Positions 8,008 to 20,003 of a stretch of DNA of 64,000 nt are shown here, in pieces. This stretch comes from Thalassobaculum sp. OXR-137. GTDB taxonomy: Bacteria > Pseudomonadota > Alphaproteobacteria > Thalassobaculales > Thalassobaculaceae. A model generated the notes under the pieces. That model did no database searches. It was given only the letters and a program-made list of their open reading frames with translations, and was not told the DNA's origin. The position numbers and the translations under genes are program-made. Location: the NCBI RefSeq assembly GCF_034377285.1, contig NZ_CP139715.1:5374501-5438500 (forward strand), read 5' to 3'. The stretch's first letter is position 1. Every line of letters starts with the position of its first letter.

Positions 8008-9546
8008 ATGTCCGCCTCTTCGGACGCCAAACGCCTGACCGTGCGCCTGAGCAAGGCCGACAACGTCATCACCGCCCGATTCGACCTGACCCCCGGCGTG
8101 GAGCTGTCCGGCGAAGGCGTGGCCACGAAATCCGCAATCCCCGCCGGACACAAGATCGCCACCCAGCCGATCGCGGCGGGCGAGCCGATCCGCAAGTACG
8201 ACCAGATCATCGGCTTCGCCACCGAGGCGATCGAGCCCGGCGCCCATGTCCATGTGCACAACGTCGAGATGAAGGACTTCGAGCGCGACTACGCGTTCGG
8301 CGCCGACGTGAAGCCGACCGCCTATTTCAACAACAGCGAACAGGCGACCTTCCAGGGCTTCAAGCGCGACAGCGGCCGCATCGGCACCCGCAACTATATC
8401 GGCGTGCTGACCAGCGTGAACTGCTCGGCCACCGCGGCGAAATACATCGCCGAGGCGATCACCCCGCAGGTCCTGGAGCAGTATCCGAATGTCGACGGCG
8501 TCGTGGCGCTGACCCACTCCACCGGCTGCGGCATGGCGGGAGACGGCGAGGGCTACGCCAATCTGCAGCGCGTCTTGTGGGGGATGGCGCGGCATCCGAA
8601 CTTCGCCGGCGTGCTGATGGTCGGGCTCGGCTGCGAGGTCAACCAGATCGACTTTCTGCTTGAGGCCTACGGCATCAAGCGGGGCGACGGCTTCCAGACG
8701 ATGAACATCCAGGATGCCGGCGGCCTGCGGAAGACCGTCGACTGGGGTGCGGGCATGATCAAGGAGATGCTGCCCAAGGCGAACGAGGCCGGCCGCAGCA
8801 CCTGCCCGGCGAGCGAGCTGACCCTGGCCCTACAATGCGGCGGGTCGGACGCCTATTCCGGCATGACCGCCAACCCGGCCCTCGGCGAGGCGGCGAACCT
8901 GCTGGTCCGTCACGGCGGCACCGCGGTGCTGGCCGAGACGCCGGAGATCTACGGGGCGGAGCACCTGCTCACCCGCCGCGCGGTCAGCCGCGAGGTCGGC
9001 GAGAAGCTGGTGGAGCGCATCAAGTGGTGGGAGGATTACACCGCGCGCAACGGCGGCGAGATGAACAACAACCCCTCCCCCGGCAACAAGCGCGGCGGCC
9101 TGACCACCATCCTGGAGAAGTCGCTGGGCGCGGCGGCCAAGGGCGGCACCACCAACCTGACCGGCGTGTACAAATACGGCGAGACGATCGACGCCAAGGG
9201 TTTCGTCTTCATGGACAGCCCCGGCTACGACCCGTGCTCGATCACCGGCGAGGTGGCCAGCGGCTCCAACATCGTCGCCTTCACCACCGGCCGCGGCTCG
9301 GTCTACGGCTGCAAGCCGGCACCGTCCCTGAAGCTCGCCACCAACACGCCGATGTACACCCGCATGTCCGACGACATGGACATCAACTGCGGCGAGGTGC
9401 TGGACGAGGGCATCTCCATCGAGGAGATGGGCCAGCGGATCTTCGACCGGCTGCTGGACGTGGCGTCCGGGTCGCCGACCAAGTCGGAGGCCCAGGGCAT
9501 GGGCGACAACGAGTTCATCCCGTGGCAGATCGGCGCGGTGATGTGA
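8008..9546 (+). CDS. uxaA: altronate dehydratase-family protein (UxaA/GarD type)
   Basis: 512 residues with an N-terminal SAF domain (about 10-100) followed by the large UxaA/GarD catalytic domain. Recognisable pieces are GRIGTRNYIGV, a conserved HSTGCG, and the C-terminal CGEVLDEG. The family dehydrates altronate or galactarate with Fe2+ to 2-keto-3-deoxy sugar acids in the cytoplasm. An ATG at 8008 with AGGGAGA upstream is chosen over upstream in-frame codons that add a non-family leader. No other hexuronate genes adjoin, so the exact substrate is not certain. Confidence 0.85.
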   Translation: MSASSDAKRLTVRLSKADNVITARFDLTPGVELSGEGVATKSAIPAGHKIATQPIAAGEPIRKYDQIIGFATEAIEPGAHVHVHNVEMKDFERDYAFGADVKPTAYFNNSEQATFQGFKRDSGRIGTRNYIGVLTSVNCSATAAKYIAEAITPQVLEQYPNVDGVVALTHSTGCGMAGDGEGYANLQRVLWGMARHPNFAGVLMVGLGCEVNQIDFLLEAYGIKRGDGFQTMNIQDAGGLRKTVDWGAGMIKEMLPKANEAGRSTCPASELTLALQCGGSDAYSGMTANPALGEAANLLVRHGGTAVLAETPEIYGAEHLLTRRAVSREVGEKLVERIKWWEDYTARNGGEMNNNPSPGNKRGGLTTILEKSLGAAAKGGTTNLTGVYKYGETIDAKGFVFMDSPGYDPCSITGEVASGSNIVAFTTGRGSVYGCKPAPSLKLATNTPMYTRMSDDMDINCGEVLDEGISIEEMGQRIFDRLLDVASGSPTKSEAQGMGDNEFIPWQIGAVM

Positions 9547-9565
9547 TCCGGCGCACCGGGGTTTC

Positions 9566-10063
9566 ATGAGCGGATCCTTCACCGACAGCTATCTCGGTCA
9601 ACTCCGCAAGATCATCGGCCCGCGCCCGGTCCTGATGCCGGGCGCGCGGGTGATCGTCGAGAACGCGGACGGCGAGGTGCTGCTGATCCGCCGCGGCGAT
9701 TTCAAGCTCTGGGGCTGGCCTGCCGGTTCGGCCGAGATGGGTCAGACGATCGAGGACACCGCCCGCGCGGAGCTGGAAGAGGAGACCGGCCTCGCCGCCC
9801 GAAGCCTGGTGCCGGTGGGCTTCGCCAGCGATCCGGTGGAGGATCGGGTGGAGTACCCCCATGGCGACGTGCTCTACGCCTTCTCCATGATCTTCCACGC
9901 GACCGAGTGGGACGGGGATCTGCGGGCCGATGGGCACGAGAGCCTGGACGTCCGGTTCTTCCCCCAGGATGCGCTGCCGGAAGACCGCACGAGGCCAGTG
10001 CTGCGGACCCTGGAGGCGTTGCAGCGCTACAAGGCGAGCGGCGGGGTGTTTCAGTTGATTTAG
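9566..10063 (+). CDS. Nudix hydrolase
   Basis: 165 residues with a central Nudix box reading GSAEMGQTIEDTARAELEEE followed by TGL. The metal-binding E-E pair of the box is intact, but against G-x5-E-x7-R-E-U-x-E-E-x-G-U the first Glu is Gln and the Arg is Ala. Family members hydrolyse nucleoside diphosphates linked to another moiety. It lies 19 bp behind the dehydratase gene, perhaps in one transcript. Substrate unknown. Confidence 0.85.
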   Translation: MSGSFTDSYLGQLRKIIGPRPVLMPGARVIVENADGEVLLIRRGDFKLWGWPAGSAEMGQTIEDTARAELEEETGLAARSLVPVGFASDPVEDRVEYPHGDVLYAFSMIFHATEWDGDLRADGHESLDVRFFPQDALPEDRTRPVLRTLEALQRYKASGGVFQLI

Positions 10064-10162
10064 ACTGTGCGCCCGGTGTCGCGCCGACACTGTGTAGAAC
10101 TGGCCTCGCAGGAGTTCGGTTGCGGAGCGGACGGCCGGAGCGGATGGACCCGACGGAATAAA

Positions 10163-10284
10163 GGTCCTGGATCGCCCCCCGGATCAGGTCCGGGGAGGCG
10201 TCCAGGAAGTCGATGAAGGTTGGAGATAAATAAACCGACTTCCTGGAAGCGGGCCGGACCTGATCCGGCACGCTATCCAGGACC
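10163..10284. repeat. palindromic element family 1b, copy A
   Basis: A 122-bp imperfect inverted repeat with outer ends GGTCCTGGAT and ATCCAGGACC, inner arms GGATCAGGTCCGG and CCGGACCTGATCC, and a central pair CCAGGAAGTCG / CGACTTCCTGG around an AT-rich loop. A second copy sits at 10661-10776, with the GIY-YIG gene between them. Its right end supplies the stop codon of that gene. Confidence 0.85.
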
Positions 10285-10598
10285 GTGCTCCGCCCCATCC
10301 CCACTCACCAATCCGTACCAGAGGTCGTGCCAGTCCGGATTGCGCTCCTCGATCAGCGCGATCTTCCAGGCGCGGCGCCAGCCCTTCAGACGCTTCTCCC
10401 GCAGGCGGGCGACCTCGAGGGTCTCGAAGGGTTCGAAGTAGACCAGCCGCGTCACATCGTACTTGGTCGTGAAGCCGGGGATGAGCTTCTCGCGGTGCTG
10501 CTGCACGCGGCGGACGAGGTTGGACGTCAGGCCGATGTAGAGAGTGCCGTTGCGCCGGCTGGCGAGGATGTAGACGCAGGGGTGTATGCCCGCGTCAT
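10273..10598 (-). pseudogene. GIY-YIG family nuclease, frameshifted near the N-terminus
   Basis: The downstream frame encodes a typical small GIY-YIG domain: CVYILASRRNGTLYIGLTS, then LVRRVQQHREKLIPGFTTKY, and RAWKIALIEERNPDW. That frame has no usable start codon between an upstream in-frame stop and residue CVY. The natural ATG at 10598 (MTRAYTP) is in another frame; adding one G to the run GGGG at 10579-10582 (plus strand) would join them into a 108-residue protein MTRAYTPCVYIL.... Either a real one-base deletion, a sequence error, or slippage. Small GIY-YIG proteins of this size (UPF0213-like) are thought to be single-domain nucleases. Its C-terminus runs into repeat copy A. Confidence 0.75.
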
Positions 10599-10660
10599 GG
10601 AAGGGCCAGAACGCTTTTTTCGACGGCCGGGGGTCGGAGCGGGGGAGACGTCTGCGTCAG

Positions 10661-10776
10661 GGTCCTGGATCGCATCCCGGATCAAGTCCGGGACTGCGTC
10701 CAGGAAGTCGTTCTTTTTAAGATTTACCGATTTCCTGGAAGCGTGCCGGACCTGATCCGGTGCGCTGTCCAGGACC
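10661..10776. repeat. palindromic element family 1b, copy B
   Basis: A 116-bp inverted repeat with the same outer ends GGTCCTGGAT / GTCCAGGACC and inner arms GGATCAAGTCCGG / CCGGACCTGATCC as copy A, differing mainly in the AT-rich centre (TTCTTTTTAAGATTTACC). With copy A it brackets the GIY-YIG gene almost symmetrically. Confidence 0.85.
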
Positions 10777-10800
10777 GTGGCACATCGGGTCAACCGCCAA

Positions 10801-11457
10801 CTACCCCCTCAGCCCCGCCAGCACCCGCTGCGTATCGCTGACCCAACCGAACAGGTTGTTCTCGCCGTAGATCAGCGAGATCGCCGCCGCGTGCAGTTCC
10901 GGCGTGGTCGCCGCACAGGCGTCCTCCACCGTCAGGCAGCGGAACCCGCGGTCCACCGCCTCGCGCAGGGTGGAGGCCACGCAGCATTGGGTGGTCACGC
11001 CCATCAGGATCAGCGCCTCAATCCCTCGGGCACGCAGACGCTCTTCCAGATCGGTGCGGTAGAAGCTGCCGAAGCCCGGCTTGTCCAGCACCAGCTCGCC
11101 CTCGGCGGCCCGGCATTCGGCGATGTGGTCCTGGCCGGGCTCACCGCGGATGAGAAAGCGGCCGAGCGGGCCGTCGCGGCCGGCCACCTTTCGGTCGCGC
11201 TTCAGGGCGTGCATGTCGGAGAGGTCGGGGGCGTAGCCCTCGCGGGTATGGACCAGCATCAGGCCGGCGGCCCGGGCCGCGGCGATCAGGGCCACGGCGT
11301 AGGGGATGATCGCGCGCATCGGCGCGATGTCGTCGCCCAGGGCGGCCACCATGCCGCCGGGGTCGAGGAAATCGCGCTGGAAGTCGATGGCGACCAGCGC
11401 GGTGGTGGCGGGATCGGCCGTGAAGCTCAGCCCGACATTGCAGGAGATCGTGCCCAT
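10801..11457 (-). CDS. isochorismatase-fold cysteine hydrolase
   Basis: 218 residues of the cysteine hydrolase superfamily that includes isochorismatase, nicotinamidase and biuret/ureidoacrylate amidohydrolases. The expected triad is present: Asp in VAIDFQRDF (about residue 24), Lys in VLDKPGFGSF (about 126) and Cys in GVTTQCCVAST (about 158). The double Cys and the GFGSF segment resemble amidohydrolases acting on urea-type substrates. Single gene; substrate not determinable. Confidence 0.85.
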   Translation of the reverse strand: MGTISCNVGLSFTADPATTALVAIDFQRDFLDPGGMVAALGDDIAPMRAIIPYAVALIAAARAAGLMLVHTREGYAPDLSDMHALKRDRKVAGRDGPLGRFLIRGEPGQDHIAECRAAEGELVLDKPGFGSFYRTDLEERLRARGIEALILMGVTTQCCVASTLREAVDRGFRCLTVEDACAATTPELHAAAISLIYGENNLFGWVSDTQRVLAGLRG

Positions 11458-11529
11458 GGAACCGGTTTAACCGGAACCACGGGCACAGACCATCCGCTTA
11501 TTCACCCGGCGCGCGCTACTCGGCGGCTG

Positions 11530-14205
<2,676 letters not shown>

Positions 14206-14237
14206 GCTGCTTTTCCCTCGATCTTCTAGAAGACGGG

Positions 14238-14340
14238 CGGTTCAGATCAAAGCGAGCTGAACCGTCAATCGTCCTCTGACCTATTACAGATAGAGCAAAC
14301 TCACGGGATCGGACGGCGTCATCCGATTCCTTGTTGCTCT
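14238..14340. repeat. dispersed intergenic repeat family 2, copy 1
   Basis: Two-part element. First hairpin CGGTTCAG/CTGAACCG (14238-14245, 14257-14264), then the shared core TCCTCTGACCTATTA, then an arm AGAGCAA (14292-14298) closing with TTGCTCT (14334-14340) around ATCGGA/TCCGAT. Copies with the same order occur at 22571-22647 and 28901-28994, all in the same orientation. The last arm overlaps the glyS stop codon. Confidence 0.8.
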
Positions 14341-16756
14341 AGCCTTCGACCCGCGAGAAATCGGCGATCTTTCCCATCACCATTCTGACGGCGTCGAGCA
14401 GGCGCAGGCGATTTGTTCTCAGTGCCGCGTCATCGGCATTGACCGTGACCGCATCAAAGAATGCGTCGATCGGCCCCCGTAGGTGAGATAGGGACGCCAT
14501 TGCACTGGTAAAGTCCTCAGCGGCCAAATGGTTCCCGATCTCGGCCTCGGCCGCCCGCACGGCATCATACAGCGTCGTCTCCTCCGCCTGGGCGAGAATC
14601 GACGGATCGATACGGTCGGCGAAGGCGGCATCGGAGGCGGAGAACGGCCCGTCCTTCTTCTCCTCGGCGCGCAGGATGTTCGAGGCGCGGCGATAGCCGG
14701 CCAGCAGGTTCGCCCCGTCGTCGGTGGCGAGGAAGTCGCTCAGCGCATGGACCCGGGCCAACAGACGAACCAGATCGTCCTCGCCGCCCAGCTCGAACAC
14801 GGCGGCGATCAGATCATGACGCACCCCCTGCTCGCGCAGGTGGACCTTCAGGCGGTCGGCGAAGAAGTCGAGGAGCTTAGACTGAAGCCACTCCCGCCAG
14901 TCCCGCATGTTTTCCCAACAGTTCTCTACATCGTCGTCGAGCTCATTAGGCTGATTGCCCACCAAACCATCGCGGTATCCCCCAGCCTTCGACGATAAGA
15001 GGCCAACAAGTTGGGCAGCATTTTTCAGAGCAGGGATGCGCTCTAACACATCCTCATCCCCGAACATCTCGGCGTTGAAATCGGCCTCACTACATCCGCG
15101 GTCGCGAATGAAATCTCGTCCCACAGCGTAGGTAAAGCCGCCAAAGCGATTGGTAGGTTGAAACGTGTCGTGAGGTGATCCGGCGGGTGCGGAACTCGTT
15201 AGAGCACTGACCGTTTCGATTGGGATCGCTTCAACAAAAATCCTTAGAGAAGCGTCCAAAACTCTTGCAAGAGGCACACGCAGCCCGTTCTCGATGATCA
15301 GCCGGATCACGCCGAGGGCGGCGCGGCGCAGGGCGAACGGGTCCTTGGAGCCGGTCGGGGTCTCGCCGATGGCGAAGAAACCGACCAGGGTGTCGATCTT
15401 GTCGGCCATGGCGACGGCGACCGAGACCGGTGCGGTCGGGCAGGTGTCGGTCGGGCCGACGGGCGAGTAGTGCTGGGCGATGGCGTCGGCCACCTGCACG
15501 TCCTCGCCGGCATCCAGCGCGTAGTAGCGGCCCATCAGGCCCTGCAGCTCGGGGAACTCTCCGACCATGCCCGTGGTCAGGTCCGCCTTGGCCAGGGTCG
15601 CGGCGTGGCGGGCGGTGTCGGCATGGGCGCCGACCATCGGCGCGATCTCGGCGGCGAGCTGCGCCACACGCTCGACCTTGTCGGCCATGGTGCCGAGCTT
15701 GTCATAGAATTTGACGTCGCGCAGGGCGTCCCGCCGGTCGGCCAGTTTCACCGCCCGGTCCTGATCCCAGAAGAACTTGGCGTCGCTCAACCGCGCGCGC
15801 AGGACCTTCTCGTTGCCGGCGGTGATGTTGGCGTTGCGGGTCTCCTCGCTCGCCATGTTGGAGACCAGGATGAACCGGTCGGCCAGCTTCCCGTCCTTGG
15901 TTTCGACGGCGAAATACTTCTGGTGGCTGCGCATGGAGGTGACCAGCACCTCCGGCGGCACCGACATGAACTCGGCATCGATCCGGCCCATCAGCGGCAC
16001 CGGCCATTCGACCAGGCCGCAGACCTCTTCCAGCAGGCCCGGATCGTCGCGCAGGAGCAGCCCTTCGGCCTCGCACAGGGCCTTGGCCTCGCGCAGGATG
16101 GTCTCCTTGCGGTCCTCGCGGTCCAGCATCACGAAGGCGCCGCCGATCTCGGTGCGGTACTCATGGAATGAGCCGACGGTGACGGCGTCCGGCGCCAGGA
16201 AGCGGTGGCCCCGGGTCTCGCCGGTGAAGGTGAGCTGGGTCTCGCCCAGGTCCAGGCCGCCGTCCAGCACCGCGCCGTCGAACACGGCGAGGATGTGGTG
16301 CAGCGGGCGCACCCAGCGGAAGGTGTTGCGGCCCCAGCGCATGGATTTCGGCCAGGGCAGCTCGCGGATCGAAGACAGGATGATCTCCGGCAGGACGTCG
16401 GCGGTCGCCTCGCCCTTCTTCTCGATCACCACGAACCAGAACTCGCCCTTGCCGGTGTCGCGCTTCTCGCACTGGTCGAGGGTCAGGCCGGTGGAGGCCA
16501 GGAAACCCTGGATCGCCTTTTCCGGCGCGTCCACGCGCGGGCCGCGGCGCTCCTCGCTGACATCGGGCTGCTTGTCCGGCAGGCCGTCGACCACCAGGGT
16601 CAGCCGGCGCGGCGTCACATAGGCGTCGGCGCTGGAAAACTCCAGGCCAGCCGCCTTGAGCTTACCGGTGACGAGCCCCTTGAGGTCCTCGGCGGCGCGC
16701 GCCTGCATGCGCGCCGGGATCTCCTCGGAGAACAGCTCCAGAAGCAGTTCAGCCAT
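14339..16756 (-). CDS. glyS: glycyl-tRNA synthetase beta subunit
   Basis: 805 residues beginning [20 protein letters not shown], the family N-terminus. Bacterial GlyS is usually about 690-700 residues; the excess lies around residues 500-625, between [10 protein letters not shown] and [17 protein letters not shown], where family members have a short linker. This insert is encoded by DNA of clearly lower GC than its flanks. The frame is open throughout, so the protein may be functional. GlyS holds tRNA and, with GlyQ, charges tRNA-Gly. It overlaps glyQ by 8 bp (translational coupling). Confidence 0.95.
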   Translation of the reverse strand: MAELLLELFSEEIPARMQARAAEDLKGLVTGKLKAAGLEFSSADAYVTPRRLTLVVDGLPDKQPDVSEERRGPRVDAPEKAIQGFLASTGLTLDQCEKRDTGKGEFWFVVIEKKGEATADVLPEIILSSIRELPWPKSMRWGRNTFRWVRPLHHILAVFDGAVLDGGLDLGETQLTFTGETRGHRFLAPDAVTVGSFHEYRTEIGGAFVMLDREDRKETILREAKALCEAEGLLLRDDPGLLEEVCGLVEWPVPLMGRIDAEFMSVPPEVLVTSMRSHQKYFAVETKDGKLADRFILVSNMASEETRNANITAGNEKVLRARLSDAKFFWDQDRAVKLADRRDALRDVKFYDKLGTMADKVERVAQLAAEIAPMVGAHADTARHAATLAKADLTTGMVGEFPELQGLMGRYYALDAGEDVQVADAIAQHYSPVGPTDTCPTAPVSVAVAMADKIDTLVGFFAIGETPTGSKDPFALRRAALGVIRLIIENGLRVPLARVLDASLRIFVEAIPIETVSALTSSAPAGSPHDTFQPTNRFGGFTYAVGRDFIRDRGCSEADFNAEMFGDEDVLERIPALKNAAQLVGLLSSKAGGYRDGLVGNQPNELDDDVENCWENMRDWREWLQSKLLDFFADRLKVHLREQGVRHDLIAAVFELGGEDDLVRLLARVHALSDFLATDDGANLLAGYRRASNILRAEEKKDGPFSASDAAFADRIDPSILAQAEETTLYDAVRAAEAEIGNHLAAEDFTSAMASLSHLRGPIDAFFDAVTVNADDAALRTNRLRLLDAVRMVMGKIADFSRVEG

Positions 16757-17717
16757 GGTTCTTCTCGGAGCGCTTGGCCTCCGCCTTCTTCTTTTCCCAA
16801 TCCGCCTTCCAGGCGGTGCTGACCTCGACCCACTTCTCGCAGCAGCCCTTGGCCAGCGTGCGCACCCGGCCGATATAGGCCTGGCGCTCGGTCACGCTGA
16901 TCACGCCGCGGGCGTCCAGCAGGTTGAAGGAGTGACCGGCCTTCAGGCACTGGTCATAGGCCGGCAGCGGCAGGTTCGCCTCGAGCAGCTTGGCGCACTC
17001 GGCCTCGCAGTCCTTGAAGCGCCGGAAGAGCTGGTCGGTATCGGCGTATTCGAAATTGTAGGTCGAGAATTCCAGCTCCGCCTGCTTGTAGACGTCGCCG
17101 TAGACCTTGCCGCCCTCCTCTTCCGGGATGCCGTCCCAGTCGAGATGGTACACGTCGTCCACGCCCTGGATGTACATGGCGAGGCGTTCCAGGCCGTAGG
17201 TCAGCTCCAGGCTGACCGGCGAGCAGTCGATGCCGCCGACCTGCTGGAAGTACGTGTACTGGGACACTTCCATCCCGTCGCACCAGACTTCCCAGCCGAG
17301 TCCCCAGGCGCCGAGGGTCGGGTTCTCCCAGTCGTCCTCCACGAAGCGGATGTCGTGGGCCATGGGATCGAGGCCGATGGCGCGCAGGGAGCCGAGATAG
17401 AGTTCCTGGCTGTCGACCGGCGACGGCTTCACGATCACCTGGAACTGGTAGTAGTGCTGCAGCCTGTTCGGGTTCTCGCCGTAGCGGCCGTCGGTCGGGC
17501 GGCGCGAGGGCTGCACATAGGCGGTGCGCCATACGTCGTCCGGACCGAGCGAGCGCAGGGTCGTCGCCGGATGCGACGTACCCGCCCCGACTTCCATGTC
17601 ATAAGGCTGAAGGATCACACAGCCCTTGCTCGCCCAATAGGCTTGGAGCGTCAGAATCAGGGACTGAAAATCGGTGCGTGGCTGATGCGCAGTGCCGGGC
17701 CTGTCGCCGTCGGGCAT
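16749..17717 (-). CDS. glyQ: glycyl-tRNA synthetase alpha subunit
   Basis: 322 residues, near the usual 300. Family hallmarks are [21 protein letters not shown] close to the N-terminus (class II motif region), [22 protein letters not shown], and [12 protein letters not shown]. The alpha subunit carries the adenylation site that activates glycine with ATP; it works as an alpha2beta2 enzyme with GlyS. First gene of the glyQ-glyS operon. The ATG at 17717 is followed by a slightly extended N-terminus before the conserved part. Confidence 0.97.
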   Translation of the reverse strand: MPDGDRPGTAHQPRTDFQSLILTLQAYWASKGCVILQPYDMEVGAGTSHPATTLRSLGPDDVWRTAYVQPSRRPTDGRYGENPNRLQHYYQFQVIVKPSPVDSQELYLGSLRAIGLDPMAHDIRFVEDDWENPTLGAWGLGWEVWCDGMEVSQYTYFQQVGGIDCSPVSLELTYGLERLAMYIQGVDDVYHLDWDGIPEEEGGKVYGDVYKQAELEFSTYNFEYADTDQLFRRFKDCEAECAKLLEANLPLPAYDQCLKAGHSFNLLDARGVISVTERQAYIGRVRTLAKGCCEKWVEVSTAWKADWEKKKAEAKRSEKNHG

Positions 17718-17919
17718 GTCTCGTCTCTCGCGGGATTTCGCGGGTGCGGGAAACTAGACGGGCGCCGAGACCAAATCAAGGAGCGATGCCGTCATGCCGC
17801 ACTGCGGTGTGCGCCGGGTAACGCCCTGGAAAGACTCCCGAACCGCCCGACGATACGACCGAAGGAATGGAACCGCACCCCCACCGGTCTCGTTATCAGA
17901 CCGAAAGGTGGTTATCGAC

Positions 17920-18204
17920 ATGGATAAGGTTCTCATCATCCTCAGCATGTTCGGTTGCTCCGATGCGGGCACCCAGTGCGATCTGCTCGACACCCGCGCC
18001 GAGGTCTTCCAGTCCCGCGCGGCCTGCGAGCGCCAGATCGATTCCTCGATCGAGACCGAGATGGACGCCCCCTACCCCACGATCATCGCCAATTGCGGCA
18101 CGCCCGAAGAGACCGCGCTGATCGTGAAGGATCTGGCGCCCGACGCGTCGGACGGCTCCGCCGTGGCGGCCAACAATCAGGCGGCACCGCACCCCAATTC
18201 CTGA
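17920..18204 (+). CDS. small conserved-looking protein of unknown function
   Basis: 94 residues from an ATG at 17920 with GAAAGGTGG about 8 bases upstream. The sequence starts MDKVLIILSMFGCSDAGTQC and contains five cysteines (13, 20, 33 region and NCGT), possibly disulfide or metal-bound; the hydrophobic start is too short to be sure of a signal peptide. The C-terminal 20 residues are low-complexity (Ala, Asn, Pro). I do not recognise a family. An upstream in-frame start at 17794 lacks a good binding site. Confidence 0.55.
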   Translation: MDKVLIILSMFGCSDAGTQCDLLDTRAEVFQSRAACERQIDSSIETEMDAPYPTIIANCGTPEETALIVKDLAPDASDGSAVAANNQAAPHPNS

Positions 18205-18216
18205 CGCCGGACCGGA

Positions 18217-19770
18217 TCAGCGGCGCAGCCCGGCATAGCGCACCAGATCGGTTAGCGAGCCGATCGTGGTGGCGTTGAAGCCTGAGGTGATCTCGATCCC
18301 CCGAGCCGTGATCGACCGGTTGCCTGGATGGTTCACGTAGCTGCCGGGATCGGCCCGCAGCAGGCCGACGATTGTCTCCGCCAGCAGCCGGCTGCCGACA
18401 GGGCCGAGGGTGCGCCCGCCGGCGTGCAGTTCGGCCTCGCGCAGGACATAGAACCAGAGCGGCGTGCGCGCGGCGAAACCGCCGGCGCGAACCGCCCGCG
18501 CCAGGACCGGATCGTCGCCCGCGACCTGCGACGCCGACATCGGCGCAAGGCCCATGCCCGCGGCCACGGCCTGACCAGTCGGCAGGCAGCTGAGATACCC
18601 CTCGACCAGCAGACGCTGGGCATTGCCCGTCATCGCCCGGACCGCGGGGGTACGGCCGCCGAGGCCGTGGGCGAGACCCTGGGTCAGCCGCGGGCCGATG
18701 GTCCGCGCCCGCTGCGGGCCGCAACCGCCGTCCTGGGACAGATCGACAAAGTTGCGCCAGGCGATCACCGCCTCCGGCTTCAACCGCCGGTCGGACCCGA
18801 GCAGACCGCTCGCCGGATCGCGGATCTCGTCGACCGTCAGGCTCGACCGGTCGTTCACCCGATAGAGCGGGCGGGTCATCGACTCGGAGAAGGGCATGGC
18901 CGCCAGCACCGCCTCCAACGGCATCGCCGGCGTTACGGCATCTGGATCCGGACGGAAGAAGCGGGGACCGTTGGCGCGAATGTCGGCCAGGACCTGCGGA
19001 TCGCAGGCCGCGGGCAGGAACTCGTTCGCCACCAGATACTGATAGGTCCAGCGCACCAGCCGGCGGGTCTGGCTCCACCGGCTCTGATCGGAACAGCCGT
19101 GGGTGCTCTCGAAGACCACGTTGTTGAACCGCAGCCAGGCCGCATGAAACTGGCTCAGGATCAGGCAGCGGTCGCTCCTGGCGTCGCCGGCTACCGCCCT
19201 GCCTTCGGCCATGCCTTCCACCTCCCGGGGCAGGTCGAGCAGCCCGTCGCAGTCGAACCGCACCTTCAGCCGCAGCCCGTCATACAGCCGGTCGGCGCTG
19301 GCACCGATGCGCTCGGGACAGCCGGGGGCCGCCTCCAGGCTCGGGCCGTCGCCGTAGACGCTGGCGAGGTCGAAGCGGGGCTGCCGGGCATTCGCGATCC
19401 GGCCGACCAGCGATGCCGGCGGCATCGGCACCAGCGTGCAGTCCGAGACCGCGTCCTGCGGGCGCGCGGGGAGCGGAGCAGGACCGTTGTCGCGCTCCAC
19501 CCGGGCGACCAGGTCGTGGGCTATGAACCGGGCGAAGTAGGTCATGATCGCCGGCACGCCGCTCTCTGCGCGGATATCGGACTCGGTGCGGGTACCGGGG
19601 TCGCCCATGGCGGCGCCGAGATCCAGCAGCGCGTTGACCGTGTCGTCGCTGGCCGGCAGCAGGCAGTCCGGCGACCGGGCCGCCTCCTCGAACAGATAAC
19701 CGAAACGGCTGCACCCCGCGGCCCGTCCCTCGGAATCCCCGCCATCCTGGTGGCTGATATGCATGTCCAT
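18217..19770 (-). CDS. animal-type haem peroxidase family protein
   Basis: 517 residues from ATG 19770, which has GGGAAGAGG just upstream. The fold of bacterial peroxidase-cyclooxygenase superfamily members is evident: distal RFIAHDL with His85-Asp86, GDARSDRCLILSQFHAAWLR, WTYQYLVANEFLP, and TPLWFYVLREAEL. At the position where relatives have the proximal haem ligand His in RFHN, this protein reads RFNN (Asn216), so classical peroxidase chemistry is doubtful. No signal peptide seen. Single gene, convergent with the small gene before it. Function unknown. Confidence 0.75.
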   Translation of the reverse strand: MDMHISHQDGGDSEGRAAGCSRFGYLFEEAARSPDCLLPASDDTVNALLDLGAAMGDPGTRTESDIRAESGVPAIMTYFARFIAHDLVARVERDNGPAPLPARPQDAVSDCTLVPMPPASLVGRIANARQPRFDLASVYGDGPSLEAAPGCPERIGASADRLYDGLRLKVRFDCDGLLDLPREVEGMAEGRAVAGDARSDRCLILSQFHAAWLRFNNVVFESTHGCSDQSRWSQTRRLVRWTYQYLVANEFLPAACDPQVLADIRANGPRFFRPDPDAVTPAMPLEAVLAAMPFSESMTRPLYRVNDRSSLTVDEIRDPASGLLGSDRRLKPEAVIAWRNFVDLSQDGGCGPQRARTIGPRLTQGLAHGLGGRTPAVRAMTGNAQRLLVEGYLSCLPTGQAVAAGMGLAPMSASQVAGDDPVLARAVRAGGFAARTPLWFYVLREAELHAGGRTLGPVGSRLLAETIVGLLRADPGSYVNHPGNRSITARGIEITSGFNATTIGSLTDLVRYAGLRR

Positions 19771-20003
19771 GTCCTCTTCCCTGCCGAAGAGGCGGCTCCC
19801 CGCCCGCCTGGATCCCTCAAGATCCGGCGTTCTTCTGCGCCTTCCGCGGGGGCGGGGCAGTGGCCTTTGCCACGCGGTTAACAAGAAATGAACGCACAGG
19901 GCTTTCGCTGTCTCAGATGGGATCGCGGTCCGGTTGTGGGGTGGCGCGCCGATCGCGGGGCGGCTATGAGTCGGCCAGCATTTCGACCGAGGAGAGCCCG
20001 TCC

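Noticed and set aside
10163-10776. CRISPR array from the repeats
   Set aside because: Only two copies about 500 bp apart, palindromic and not spaced by short unique spacers.
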